Positions 11,778 through 21,929 are shown, counted from the first letter of the stretch. The stretch is 64,000 nucleotides of DNA from Amblyomma americanum (GCF_052857255.1 NW_027526484.1:1399501-1463500); one strand, 5' to 3'. Program-made: numbers and translations. The notes: generated from the letters alone by a model not told the origin.

Positions 11778-11895
11778 TTCGCCTCAATCACGGAGGAAGA
11801 CTATACAGGAGTGAAAACACCGCTGTCTGCCGCCACCAGATAAGGTCAGAAGCCCGCGGCGCCACTATCATGCTGGCGGCGCCTAGCGGCCGTTT

Positions 11896-11913
11896 CGGTT
11901 GCCAAGGCAACCG
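11896..11913. promoter_or_regulatory. X-box-like palindrome (RFX type)
   Basis: CGGTTGCCAAGGCAACCG has two perfect 8-bp half-sites with a 2-bp spacer and matches the RFX X-box consensus GTTGCC-N-GGCAAC. It lies in CpG-rich DNA inside an intron. Function is not shown by the sequence. Confidence 0.4.
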
Positions 11914-12687
11914 GTCGAACGCGTTGCTCCCGTTCGGCCGCGAGTGCCCGACTTCTATTGAGAGCACTCACGCGTGCTTTTTTACCGCTGGTAGCCCGAA
12001 GATAAACTGGTGCTAGGCTTCAACCATTTGAGCACAGTAAAAAATAAAACGTGTTCTTTTCCATGACCGCTATAAGATGACCTGTAGCTTCTGGTTTTAA
12101 GCAGGGCTTTTGTTTGACACCGGCGCGATGACTTTGATTGGATGGGTGTAAGCGCTGTTGGCATTCGTCGAAGGCAAACATGCCTTCATGTTCGTCGAGT
12201 ATGTGACCACGCTAAGTTTCATCTACCGAAGGAGAACGCGGGCGTCGTACGGCGCAGCGTTTATGACTACACGCCAGTCGAGAAGGAAACAAGCGGCTAC
12301 AACTTCTCACCTCGCTCACCTTCTCCCTGACACACTTGTAACCGCTTTTGCAATTTCGAACAGAACACCTGCCTCCCATCTTATTCTAGCAAATTCCGAA
12401 GGAGGCCGCACTGCGCGTAGCAACGCTGTTAGTATTACGGACCTTAAACAGACACCGACAAGAACTGTTGCTGTATGACTTAAGGGCTCAGAAATACAAC
12501 GTCATGGCGTGCCCGCTGAAGCAAACACCCGTGTCGTCTGCTTGTCGTCTGCTTTGAGCATGCACTGCCGGAGAGCGCGCCGGAGCTGCCAGCCCGGGCG
12601 CTGCATTTTTGTTTCGCTGCGGCTTCAACAAGGTGCCGCATGGCGCCACTGCATGCGGTCCCGTCGGCGCATACAATTGTGACTTTA

Positions 12688-13347
12688 GAGAGTTTCATGT
12701 ACGTAGAGGCTTCACGTACGTAGAGCTCTTACGGGTGACCAGTGCGCATGCGCAGAACGCAAAGGGTATGCGCGAGTCTCACGTACGTACGTGAGATTCG
12801 GATTTTTACGTTGCGGTCTTTGCGTTCCTTGCGTACGTAGCGTTGACAAACATGGCGGCGCCCTGTCCGCCGCTTCACAGCAATAACAGCTTCGTCGCTA
12901 GTCCCTCGAAGCGATATCGTGTTCTAAACTGTTGTATTCGCCTTCGATTTGTCCATTCTTACCCTAGCAAAAGGTTTCAAGCGTCAACTAGCTTTTGTTT
13001 TTCAGACAGAAGGGCGATTTTTCAGCTCTTAAGCCTGACGGAGTAGCGTTGGTCGTCGTCATAGCAACGGTCTCGCGAAATCACGAACTGAGGGAGCCCC
13101 AAACCAGCCAAACATAGCCAAACTGCCAAACACGAGGACAGACCGAATGGCCTGGCTTAAAGACCTGTCTTGGATGATTTAGGCTACAACCAGTGTCTGT
13201 GTTTTCTAGTAGATGGCGATAGGAATAACGCGCGGCGTGTGTCGCGTAAGTGTAACTATAAGGGTTTCAAACGACCTGCGTGCAGGCTACGTAGACTTCT
13301 CACATTTGCGTACGTGAACCCTCTACGTACGTGAAACTAAAACTCTC
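12688..13347. mobile_element. 660-bp inverted-repeat (MITE-like) element
   Basis: The left end GAGAGTTTCATGTACGTAG and the inverted right end GAGAGTTTTAGTTTCACGTA share the pattern GAGAGTTT, TACGTAGAGG and TTCACGTACG, apart from a small insertion. Flanking TTTA occurs on both sides, allowing one base of slack. Inside are the perfect 18-bp palindrome CTCACGTACGTACGTGAG (12778-12795), a TGCGCATGCGCA at 12743-12754 and AAACATGGCGGC at 12848-12859. No transposase is encoded, so it would be non-autonomous. Confidence 0.55.
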
Positions 13348-13437
13348 TTTTATCTGGTCGCCTGCGCTCGCTCGCGCTGACGGGAGTTTAACCTCCTATA
13401 TAGTCTTGCTCCGTGGCCTCAGTGCATTGTAGTCGTT

Positions 13438-13680
13438 ATGGAGAGCGCGAAAGAGAGACAAGAACGAAAGAACGAAGCGAGGAAGAGACAACGTGCTGAG
13501 GAGACGGCAGAAGAACGCGCCGCACGACTCGAGAAGCGTCGTAACGAAGATGCGGCCTGAAGAAGTCGTGCCACGTCCCGGAGTGACTCTTCAACTGCGG
13601 AAGAGACCGGTTTGAATTCTCGAGAGCGTCGGAATGAGACGCTGTGTGGACGACGTGCCGAGGAAACGAAGCTTTCGCAA
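13438..13680 (+). pseudogene. STPR-like repeat peptide fragment
   Basis: From ATG at 13438 the plus strand gives a strongly charged Arg/Glu/Ala peptide (ERQERKNEARKRQRAEETAE, then ERAARLEKRRNED). A TGA at 13558-13560 interrupts it and the same frame resumes with AEETGLNSRERRNETL. The 20-odd-residue periodic (R/E)ERAARLE(K/R)R pattern resembles the STPR-type repeats common in arthropod repeat-encoded proteins. It starts about 90 bp after the inverted-repeat element. Probably a transposon-carried coding relic; function unknown. Confidence 0.45.
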
Positions 13681-13820
13681 TTCAACATGGGTTTACCAGA
13701 ACTAAACCACAGTCACTTTTTTAAACTTTTTTTCCGTACCTGGGTAATGAATGACGATTTAGTGGAGCGACCATATAACCTCCGAATAATTTCGAACTAT
13801 CTAGCAGGCGTACTTCTCAC

Positions 13821-14032
13821 CCGTGTATGTGTAATAGACATAGCTGCTGCGATGAGGTCGTCTAGGTCGGTTTTGTTTCCGCCGTATGCCACCACGTTGC
13901 AGTACTGGCCCCGCGCTGTCTTCTGACCGAATTCATTGTGCCCCACAGTCTCTACGCATTTGTCGAAGGCACCCAAGTTTGCCCGGGCAGACGTCAGAAG
14001 TCCGCTAGGGTACTTTCCGGTGGCGTCAATCA
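13821..14032 (-). CDS. nrf-6-like: Exon 2 of nrf-6-like protein (NRF domain)
   Basis: A 212-bp minus-strand exon. Acceptor is TTCTTCTGTTATGCGCAG above 14032; donor is GTGAGA below 13821. Its first two bases (TG) complete the Leu codon split by exon 1, giving ALRLIDATGKYPSGLL across the junction, the hallmark of the NRF domain. FDKCVETV and GQYCNVV with their conserved cysteines follow, then DLIAAAMSITHTR. The NRF domain is the extracellular N-terminal part of these membrane acyltransferases, known in C. elegans for effects on drug response and yolk or lipid transport. Confidence 0.9.
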
Positions 14033-15113
14033 CTGCGCATAACAGAAGAATTTCTCAGATCAAGTGGAAAATCTTTTCCCCGTAGTCCTACTGCTGTACC
14101 CTGCTGAGAGAAATAACGCACAAATTTTGGCTGCGAAGTCTGTTTTACACCTTTACCAGGCACAGGAAAAGTGGTCAAGTCATTTTTTTTTTCGAATTCT
14201 TTAGAACCCAAAGAAGGAAGCTATAGAAAAGTTTGAATACAGTTTTTCGAGATGTGCCAAGCGATTGTTTCACAAATGTCTCAATCCTGTGGCACAAAAC
14301 TTGTGACATTGCTCAGACGCATCAGTGCATTAACTCTGTGTGTCCTCTGAATAACGATTACCGCTACTAAAGATGTTCACCTAGCGTACCACTGTATGTG
14401 CCGCGTCGCTCCATAGTTCGTTCTTTTGGGAGAGACGCGCGAAATCCGTGAAATCCTCTAGGTTGTGATACATTTCGGTTTCTGCATTACTTAATTAATT
14501 ACAAATATCTGTAGCATTTGCAGGCAGTCTTCTTTCTATAGTAACAAGTTTTGATCCATCTTGCACAAACTTAAATCGCTCTGACAACCCATTAATACTG
14601 CGAGAAGGGGTAAAAATATGACTTTCGTTCTGAACTACGTACCAATGCGGATATTTACGCGGGTTCTCACCTGCCAGTATACTTAATGATGACTTTATAG
14701 GTACTGGAGCTCACCATGGCTCCATTTGAGCTCCGGGGCCAGAACAGAAGCTCCATATTTTTTTCCAGCTGCGGATTATATATTTTTGTCGCCTGCTTCA
14801 ATAGATGAAGTGGTTTCCATAATAAATGCTCTTAAAAACACGCTTTTCTCTGATGATGAAGAAACTGCTGTTCTTCCTACTAAGTGAGCTGTTATTAGTG
14901 CATAGAAAACATAAAACAGCAGCAACAACGTATGAAAAGATCGTTGATTTCCGTAGTTACGCCAAATACAAATTAATTGCGCTAGCACTTCGGTTTTCAC
15001 TTCAGTTCCGTTGTTCAGATCTAGTGTTCACGGAAAGCATTGTAAGGTTAGCGATAAAGGATTAATGCCCATCTATGCGCAATAGGTCATTCTCTCCTTA
15101 ACATTATAGATCC

Positions 15114-15300
15114 GTGGGAGTCCTCATACCACAGCTGGTGCAGTGGTGAAGTGGTTAAGCGATGCGCCACTGCCCTTCTTTGGCATGTGCTGGCCTGATG
15201 GAACTTTGGTTGTTTATTGGCTTGAGTTGAATCCCAGGTTGCTACTCCTGAGCAACATCTCGCGTTTAACTGAGCTACCACATGCCCCGGCAGGTAGGCA
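15114..15300 (+). repeat. tRNA-derived SINE (family B)
   Basis: Starts GTGGGAGTCCTCATACCAC, then GCAGTGGTGAAGTGGTTAAG (box A-like), with a box B-like GAGTTGAATCCC near 15224-15236. The first 80 bp match the minus-strand copy at 63296-63396. The tRNA fold is degenerate. Confidence 0.65.
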
Positions 15301-15306
15301 GGTATA

Positions 15307-15400
15307 AACGAGCCCCTCATTTCCTTTACCTTTCCTGCTAATATATATATATATATATATATATATTAGCAGAAAAGGTAAAGGAAATGAGGGGCTCGTT
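15307..15400. repeat. 37-bp inverted repeat around a TA tract
   Basis: Arms 15307-15343 and 15364-15400 are inverted copies with one mismatch, separated by about 20 bp of TA repeat. Both arms are the tail sequence of SINE family A (GAGCCCCTCATTTCC), so two SINE tails meet tail to tail at a (TA)n tract. Confidence 0.9.
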
Positions 15401-15612
15401 TGACAAGCATATTAAGGAAGCCAACAGTCACGGAAACCAAGGGGCATGGGGGAATGTTTTTAATCTTTTTTTTTATTTGTAGTGCGAATCAATCGGTTTA
15501 AAGAAAATTACTTATAAAGCAGCAGAAAAAACAACCATGCCGCCGGTGGGATCCGAACCCACGACCTCCGAATATCGCGTCCAGTGCTCTTACCAACTGA
15601 GCTACGGCCCCC
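15364..15612 (-). repeat. tRNA-derived SINE (family A)
   Basis: On the minus strand the head at about 15612-15537 reads GGGGCCGTAGCTCAGTTGG (box A) with box B GGGTTCGGATCCC. A body of about 170 bp follows, with a TATTTTAT-like T/A tract and the tail GAGCCCCTCATTTCC plus TA repeats. The acceptor stem does not pair and the base before the anticodon is G, not T, so it is not a functional tRNA. It may belong to a known tick SINE family such as Ruka; I cannot confirm that here. Confidence 0.75.
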
Positions 15613-16180
15613 TGAGTGTACTTTCCCGCGAGGCACCGTGCAGCGGCAGTCTCACCTCGAGGCTGAGCGCATGCCCTTGTCAGTTACATTAACTGGCAAA
15701 AGAGGGCGCCAGCATCGCTGCGCGCGAGACTGCCAAAGCCCGCGCGCGGGAGAGGGGGCATGGGGCGCTTCGGCTGGAATCGTCGGCGTGATCGGACGTG
15801 TCTCTCGCGGCTCCGCTCTTCGCCGGCGGGGCGAGGAAGCGACGTGGAGACAGGCTCCCGTACTTGTCCCGTACGGCCTTCGGAGTATATATCCCTTGCC
15901 CTAGCGCGGGCGAACATTCGCTCGGAACCTTGCTGGTGAGTCGGACGACCTTGATTCATTAGCATACCTTGTTGCTAGCTGGCGTTATTGTTTCTGTAGC
16001 AATAAATGCCTGTTTGTGTCCACTAATGTGTCGTACTTTTGTTCCCCCAGAGCAAGGCCCGCCGTGGTCGGCGAGCGCGCGGTAGCGTACGCGATTACGG
16101 GGTGGGTTCGGGCGCCTTTGAACCGTGTCAGCCGCGATTGAGTGGGGAGAACGTACTTGTCTCCCAAAATCAAACCCCCA
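15613..16180 (+). repeat. 5' LTR of the pol-less element
   Basis: Contains TATATAT at 15886-15892 and poly(A) signal AATAAA at 16001-16006. A donor-like GTGAGT at 15936 and an acceptor-like TTGTTCCCCCAG ending at 16050 bracket the poly(A) signal. About 93% like the copy at 17508-18069. Confidence 0.75.
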
Positions 16181-17507
16181 CATCTGGCAGCACAACGTGG
16201 GGCCTGTTCTTAGAACATTGGACGACTGTCGGTTCGGTTCGAGGAACGTTCTTTGTCCGGACTTGACAAGTGCTAGGCCTAGAGTGAATTTTGATCGCTA
16301 GGACCTGCGGCATGCTTTCTTTAGTGCGAGGTGTATTGCGCTGCAGCATGTTTGAACTTTTCGACATGCTCAGCACATTTTTAATTAAGATTTCCCTGGA
16401 GTTTCTTCATGAGAATCACTTGGTCCGCATCGAGGGAGCGCGAGGCCTAGCGCCCGCGGAGTCGCCGAGCCCGAAGCGAGTGAGTACGGAAGCCGCGTGG
16501 GTGGTCCGAGCTTCTGTATATACTTTGTCTTCTGTCTCTTTTTCGGCTATGCGAGTCGCGGCTCCGGGTGCCGGGTGGCCTGAGGCCACGGGTGCCTCTA
16601 CGAGCTCGCTGGTATTGCAGCTCGGCACCGGGCGCTCCGACCCCGTCCGATGCGGTGGGCGCCGACCGCTCAGAAGCTGCTTTGTGCAGTGAGCGGGGTA
16701 GGACCACCCCACAAAGCTGACGTCTCCTCGCGGCTGCGCGCACATAACCCGTTTCGGGTCTTTGTTGTGGTCACGATCGTTGTCGGAGTGGTAGTTAGGC
16801 CTGAGGCTTTTCGGAGCTGCCTGCACCACGTTAAAAGAGACACGACCACCGGACCGTGTCGTTGAGAGGGGGCACATTTTGCTGCCCGTCTGTTTTTTTT
16901 GTAACCTCGCACGAACTGAGCAGTCTCGTTCAACTCAAGAAAGGGCTTTGTTCACTCGAACTTTGCGCTTGCACAGCCACCGACACGTTTTGCTAGCGAG
17001 TTAGGCATTGTGCCACGAGGCCCTTGCGGATGCCACTTCCCCTCCCGTGACCTACGTTAAAGGCACGCCGAGAGCGTTTCGGCAATTTTGCAGATCCGGT
17101 GGAGCCACCCAGGCTTGCTGTCCGGTGCACATCGTCTCGCTGCCACCTGCTGCGACGGAGCGGATTGTATACTGTTCGCCGCATCCATCCGGGGCAGCTG
17201 TGGCGAGACCAGTCAGCAGTCACCTCCGGCTGCTGCTGCCCTAACGACTACTGCAGGATCCTGGCCTGCAGTTTTCCCACCGGCCTTCGATTCGCGGGCC
17301 TGCGGACACGGTAGTCCGCGGGCCATACGAGTCGTCCCAGCGGAGACCTTCACGCCGCCTTCGGAACACCGCGGAAGTCGGCGTGACCTCCGCTGCAAGA
17401 CGTGCCTCAAGGACATGAAGACCAGGAGACTCCTCCATAGCATGTACTTTCAGGCGCGTGGGTCTATTTAAGTTTGGGGGGAAGTGGGGACCTGCCCTGC
17501 TGCCCCC

Positions 17508-18069
17508 TGAGTTTGCTTTCTCGCGAGGCACCGTGCAGCGGCAGTCTCACCTTGAGGCAAAGCGCATTCCCTTGTCAGTTACATTAACTGGCAAGAGAGG
17601 GCGCCAGCATCGCTGCGCGCGAGGCTGCCAAAGCCCGCGCGAGGGAGAGGGGGCATGGGGCGCTTCGGCTGGGATCGTCGGCGCGATCGGACGTGTCGCT
17701 CGCGGCTCCGTTCTTCGCCGGCGGGGCGAGGAAGCGACGGGGAGACAGGCTCCCCTACTCGTCCCGTCCGGCCTTCGGAGTATATATCCCTTGCTCTAGC
17801 GCGGGCGAACATTCGCTCGGAATCTTGCTGGTGAGTCGGACGACCTTGATTCATTAGCGTACCTTGTTGCTAGCTGGCATTGTTTCTGTAGCAATAAATG
17901 TCTGTGTCAGCCAATGTGTCATTCCTTTACTCCCCCAGAGCAAGGCCCGCCGTGTTCGGCGAGCGCTCGGTAGCGTACGCGATCACGGGGTGGGGTCCGG
18001 GCGGCTTTGAACAGTGTCAGCCGCGATTGAGTGGGGAGAACGTACTTATCTCCCTAATTCAACCCTACA
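17508..18069 (+). repeat. 3' LTR of the pol-less element
   Basis: Partner of 15613-16180 with the same TATA (near 17781), GTGAGT (17831), AATAAA (17893-17898) and CCCCCAG (ending 17938). Its last 261 bp start the tandem duplication and are repeated at 25001-25261. Confidence 0.75.
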
Positions 18070-18154
18070 ATATATATATTCTCTCTGAACAAGAATGGTC
18101 CCCAATCGATCGAAACGTCAGTTCTTAAGCGTGCGTCAGTATACTTAAACACAC

Positions 18155-18157
<3 letters not shown>

Positions 18158-18186
<29 letters not shown>
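18158..18186. repeat. (TA)n tract at gypsy insertion site, unit 1
   Basis: TA tract directly left of the gypsy element. It corresponds to the TA tail of SINE family A split by the insertion. The unit 2 tract (25350-25388) is 10 bp longer. Confidence 0.9.
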
Positions 18187-18344
18187 TGTCACGCGTGAAT
18201 GCGGTGATCCCTGAAGACAGGAACGCAGGATCCGACGAACGTCTGCACCACAGCTCAAGATCGCTGACACCTCCGCTTCCTCTTCTTCGAGACGGCGCGT
18301 GATTCAGGTCAGCGCTAAGTGAAAATGCGGAATGCACTGTGTCA
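18187..18344 (-). repeat. 3' LTR of G2 copy 1
   Basis: 158 bp, TGTCACGC to CTGTGTCA on the plus strand. About 92-95% identical to the partner at 23470-23626. GGCCCCCGG next to it may be the polypurine tract region. Confidence 0.9.
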
Positions 18345-18455
18345 CTGGCCCCCGGAAAAAAAGAGCATCGTCCCGATGCGTAGCCGGCGTGTTGAAAAAA
18401 AAAAGTTCACCAAGGGAAGTTCACGTGTTGTGCGGCCGTATGTCCAGCTCTAGCG
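18345..18455 (-). other. Untranslated end of G2 copy 1
   Basis: Short non-coding stretch between the integrase stop and the 3' LTR. It contains A-runs on the plus strand (18356-18362, 18397-18406). Confidence 0.6.
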
Positions 18456-19241
18456 CTACCGCTCGTGGTAAGGCTTGAGGCGGACAACGTGTACCACCTC
18501 AGGGTGCTGGGAGTGCCGAGTCTTCTGAAAGCCGTCAGGAACGACCTCATAGTTCAGGTCTCCAAGTGGCCTGATGATTTTGTAAGGTCTAAAATACCGG
18601 CAGAGGAGCTTTTCGCTAAGTACGCGTCGGCGAATGGGAAACCAGACCCACACACGGTCTCCTGATGGGTACCGAGCATCACGGCGTCGGAGGTTATAGT
18701 GTTGGGCATCTCGGCATTGTTGGTCGAGAATCCTCACCCTGGCCAGCTGACGAGCCTCTTCAGCGAGGTGCAGGAAGGTGTGAAGATCCGCATTCGGGTC
18801 GATGTCGTCCACATGCGGTAACATGGCGTCTAGCATCGTGGTCACGTCGCGGCCGTAAACGAAACGGAACGGTGGCATGGTTGTCGTTTCCTGAACGGCC
18901 ATATTGTATGCAAAGGTGACGTATGGGAGCACTTCGTCCCAAGTTTTGTGCTTAACGTCGACATACATGGAGAACATGTCACCTAGCGTTTCGTTTAAGC
19001 GTTCCGTTAAACCGTTCGTCTGAGGGTGGTAGGATGTCGTCCTTCGGTGGTCTGTATGGCTGTGGAGTAAAATCTGCTGCAGGAGGTCAGCCATGAAAGC
19101 TGTACCCCTGTCGGTGATTAGGGTCTCCGGGGCACCGTGTCGCAAAACGATCTGATGGATGAAAAATTTTGCTACGTCAAGGGCTGTGGCACTTGGCAGA
19201 GCTGATGTTTCTGCGTATCGGGTCAGATAGTCAGTTGCCAC
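18456..19241 (-). pseudogene. G2 copy 1 integrase core and C-terminus
   Basis: 261 codons open on the minus strand. It carries the second and third catalytic residues of the integrase core (TDRGTAF; SYHPQTNGLTERLNE) and the first in VATDYLTRYAE. A GPY/F-type C-terminal module follows (LLCRYFRPYKIIRPLGDLNY) and the frame ends in LKPYHER. A frameshift at about 19240 disconnects it from the zinc-binding N-terminus just upstream. The catalytic triad itself is intact. Confidence 0.9.
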
Positions 19242-20181
19242 GATGACCCACTTGATTCCCGATTGAGAAAGGGAATGGGCCCAGCATGTCCATCCCGATC
19301 TGCTGGAAAGGCCGCGATGGTGGTGCTATAGGCTTTAAGAATCCAGCAGGTTTTGTTGAGGGCGCTTTGCGACGCTGACAGCCTCGGCACGTTCTGACGT
19401 AGTGTGTAACGTCCGAATGAAGGCGGGGCCAGTAATACTTCTCTTTGATTCTTTCAAGCGTGCGGGCTACACCCAAATGTCCAGAAGTCGGTTCATCGTG
19501 TGAAGCTTGAAGGATTTCGTCCCTTAGGCTCGTCGGTATAACAATAAGGTATTGCTGATTGTTTGCGACGAAATTTTTCTTTACGAGGACACCATGGCGA
19601 ACGCAGAGAGACCCTACCGAGCGCTTGAAAGCCTTCGGGGCAGTCGGGCGGGTCCCGTTAAGAAACTCAATGAGGTCGCGAAGTTCTGGGTCGGCGTATT
19701 GTTTGTCAGCAAGGCTCGTTGCACTGATCGCCTTTAAGGTGATGTCGTCGTCGTAGTTTCCGTCCTCCGTTGGGGATTCGACGGGGGCACGCGAGAGGCA
19801 ATCGGCATCCGAGTGTTTCCGGCCCGACTTGTACGCCACTGTCATGTCGTATTCTTGGAGGCGCAGACTCCATCTGACAAGGCGGGCTGATGGATCTTTG
19901 AGGGTCGCAAGCCAACACAAGGCATGATGGTCCGTAACTACAGTAAAACGTTTTCCATAAAGGTAGGGTCGAAATTTCGACGTCGCCCGCACGATCGCTA
20001 AACACTCTTTCTTAGTTGCTGAGTAGTTAGCTTCAGCGCGAGACAAAGAGAGGCTGGCGTAAGCGATGACTCGCTCTCGACTGCTGTGGATTTGAACCAG
20101 AACGGCACCCAGGACTACGTTGCTTGCGTCAGTATGAAGCTCCGTATCTGCGTTTTCGTCGAAGTGAGCCAGAACTGGAGG
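19231..20181 (-). pseudogene. G2 copy 1 RNase H and integrase N-terminus
   Basis: After an in-frame TGA (20184-20182) the frame runs through an RNase H domain: LHTDASNVVLGAVL, then YSATKKECLAIV, then TDHHALCWL and DADCLSRAP. It continues into the integrase zinc-binding module (H...SGHLG...C..C in RTCRGCQRRK) and the core start GMDMLGPFPF, where a frameshift ends it. RNase H would remove RNA from RNA-DNA hybrids; the zinc module helps integrase multimerise. Confidence 0.88.
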
Positions 20182-21071
20182 TCATTGCAGGTGGCGTTGA
20201 AGAGTTTCAAATGCTTGTGCTTGAGGGGCATCCCACGTGAAAGGCGTGTCTGTCCTTGTCAAACGCGTCAGGGGCTCGGCGATTTGAGCGAAATCTTTCA
20301 CAAAGCGACAGTAGTAGGCACATAATCCTAGAAAGCGGCGGACTTCCTTTTGGTCCTGCGGTGGAGGGAAATTGGCAATAGCATTGGTTTTGTCCGGGTC
20401 CGGCCGAACTCCCTCGCAACTGACGACGTGACCAAAGAACTTTAGCTCAGTGTAAGCAAAGCGGCATTTCTCATTTTTTAACGTTAGCCCAGAAGACTTC
20501 ATGGCTTGCAGCACAACTTCAAGGCGCCGAAGGTGCTCCTCGAAAGTTGGGGCGAACACACAACGTCATCAAGGTAGACGAGGCATGTCTGCCACTTCAG
20601 GTCTGCCAGAACTGTGTCCATCAGCCGTTGGAACGTCGCCGGTGCAGAGAACAAACCAAATGGCATTGCCTTAAACTCATAGAGCCCCTCCGTAGTAAAC
20701 AATGCGGTTTTTTCTCGGTCCCGTTCATCTACTTCGATTTGCCAATATCCTGATTTGAGGTCCATGGATGAGAAATATTTTGCATAGCAGAGGCGATCGA
20801 CAGCATCGTCGATTCGAGGAAGGGGATAAACATCTTTTTTAGTTACTTTGTTTAGGCGACGGTAGACCACACAAAACCGCAGTGTACCATCTTTTTTCTT
20901 CACGAGGACGACAAGTGCCGCCCAGGGACTGCGAGAGGGCTGAATGACGTCGTCTCGAAGCATCTTCTTAACTTTACGGCTGATTGCGGCGCGTTCCGTG
21001 GAAGACACGCGGTAAGGTGACTGTCTGAGAGGGTGCACGGCGTCATCCGTAATTATCCGATGCTTGGCCAA
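20182..21071 (-). pseudogene. G2 copy 1 reverse transcriptase
   Basis: Two overlapping frames make one RT. The first carries WAALVVLVKKKDG, MDLKSGYWQIEV, MPFGLFSAPATFQRLMD and the catalytic YLDDVV. A small indel right after YLDDVV moves the rest (FEEHLRRLE, LKNEKCRF, FFGHVVS, FLGLCAYYCRFV) to another frame. It is in the same frame as the protease upstream, separated only by TAG at 21101-21099. The catalytic box is kept but the enzyme cannot be made in one piece. Confidence 0.92.
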
Positions 21072-21098
21072 GTGTGTTCTGCCGACGCGGGAAAAAGT

Positions 21099-21929
21099 CT
21101 AGAAGGTATCGCCGTACCCCTGGAGAAGAGTTTCTACTTGGCCTCCCTGCTGCGGCGAAAGTGCGGGGTTAATGTCGTACTGGAAGTCGGGAACCCCGGT
21201 GTGAACTTCTGTTGACGACACCATGGCAAGACTGGGAGCTCGTCGAATGTCGGCGATACCATGAACGTGGGCCACAGTAGTCCGAAGGCTAAGATGTTGG
21301 TGCTCACTGCCAAAATTCGTAAGCAGGACTTTGGTTTCTCCGTTTTCGAGGTAAACGACCCCTCTGGCGACCGCAAGGCACCGGTCGAAAAGCATAATTG
21401 GTTTGCTTTCGACGACACCTTCAAACTTTCGCAGCGTCTTCACGCCGACAGAGACCACAACGCTCGAACGGGGTGGAATGGTGACGTCATCAAGGATGGA
21501 AAGAGCCGCGGGACGTTCGAAAGCACTGTGGGTTACGTTGTCGGTGGAGAACGTCACTGACTTCGATTTAAGGTCAATGACCGCGCCATTTTCTGTCAAA
21601 AAATCCATTCCGAGGGTTACGTCCCGGGAACACTGGTCGAGTACGACGAAGGTGGCCAGGTACGTGTCCTCTTCGATGGTTAATCGTGATGTGCACGTGC
21701 CAGCTGGGGCGATCAAATGACCCCCGGCAGTACGAAGCTGTGGGCCCGTCCAAGGTGTGGTCACCTTTTTCAGAGTCGCGGCAAAAGGTCCACTGATTAC
21801 CGAGTAGTCGGCGCCGGTGTCCACAAGTGCGGTAACGTCGGTACCGTCGATTGAAATGTTCAGATCAGCAGTTGTAGTCGTGGGTGTACGGGAACGTCGC
21901 GGAGTCCGCTCACGGCTGCGGTGCGGCAC
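21099..21929 (-). pseudogene. G2 copy 1 protease region
   Basis: 276 codons. The aspartic protease active site LVDTGADYSVISG is near residue 36, and the flap/second lobe (VTLGMDFL) is near residue 105. A linker ends at FQYDINPALSPQQGGQVET, the usual lead-in to RT. TAG closes the frame six codons before a clear continuation in the same frame. The stop is present in both tandem copies. Confidence 0.88.

Larger units (their letters stand above)
9720..13820 (-). other. Intron(s) between exons 2 and 3
   Basis: 4.1 kb. Listed separately are a (TA)n tract, a GTATGCC-type minisatellite, an X-box-like palindrome, a 660-bp inverted-repeat element and an STPR-like fragment. Exon 2 ends in phase 0 while exon 3 begins out of that phase, so one short unrecognised exon may lie here. 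9730-11540 shows nothing I can assign. Confidence 0.5.
15613..18069 (+). mobile_element. LTR element without pol (LARD/TRIM-like), 2.46 kb
   Basis: Two direct repeats of about 565 bp flank a 1,327-bp interior. Directly after the first LTR comes a primer-site-like TGGCAGCACAACGTGGGGC (from 16184); near the second is a purine-rich TTTGGGGGGAAGTGGGGA (17473-17490). The interior (16181-17507) is GC-rich and has open frames but no Gag, protease, RT or integrase motif I can recognise, so the element would depend on another for movement. Edges are uncertain by about 20 bp, and I find no target-site duplication. Confidence 0.7.

Noticed and set aside
15537..15612. A tRNA gene on the minus strand
   Set aside because: Boxes A and B are good, but the acceptor stem does not pair, the anticodon loop lacks the usual T before the anticodon, and the same head with the same body recurs at 23825 and 31027. 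It is a SINE head.
16291..16692. 133-codon frame in the LTR element interior as Gag
   Set aside because: No capsid, zinc-knuckle or coiled-coil motif. Equal-length frames exist on the other strand, as expected in GC-rich DNA.
18345..18455. An env gene after integrase in G2
   Set aside because: Only about 110 bp lie between the integrase stop and the LTR. No envelope frame exists in any gypsy element here.
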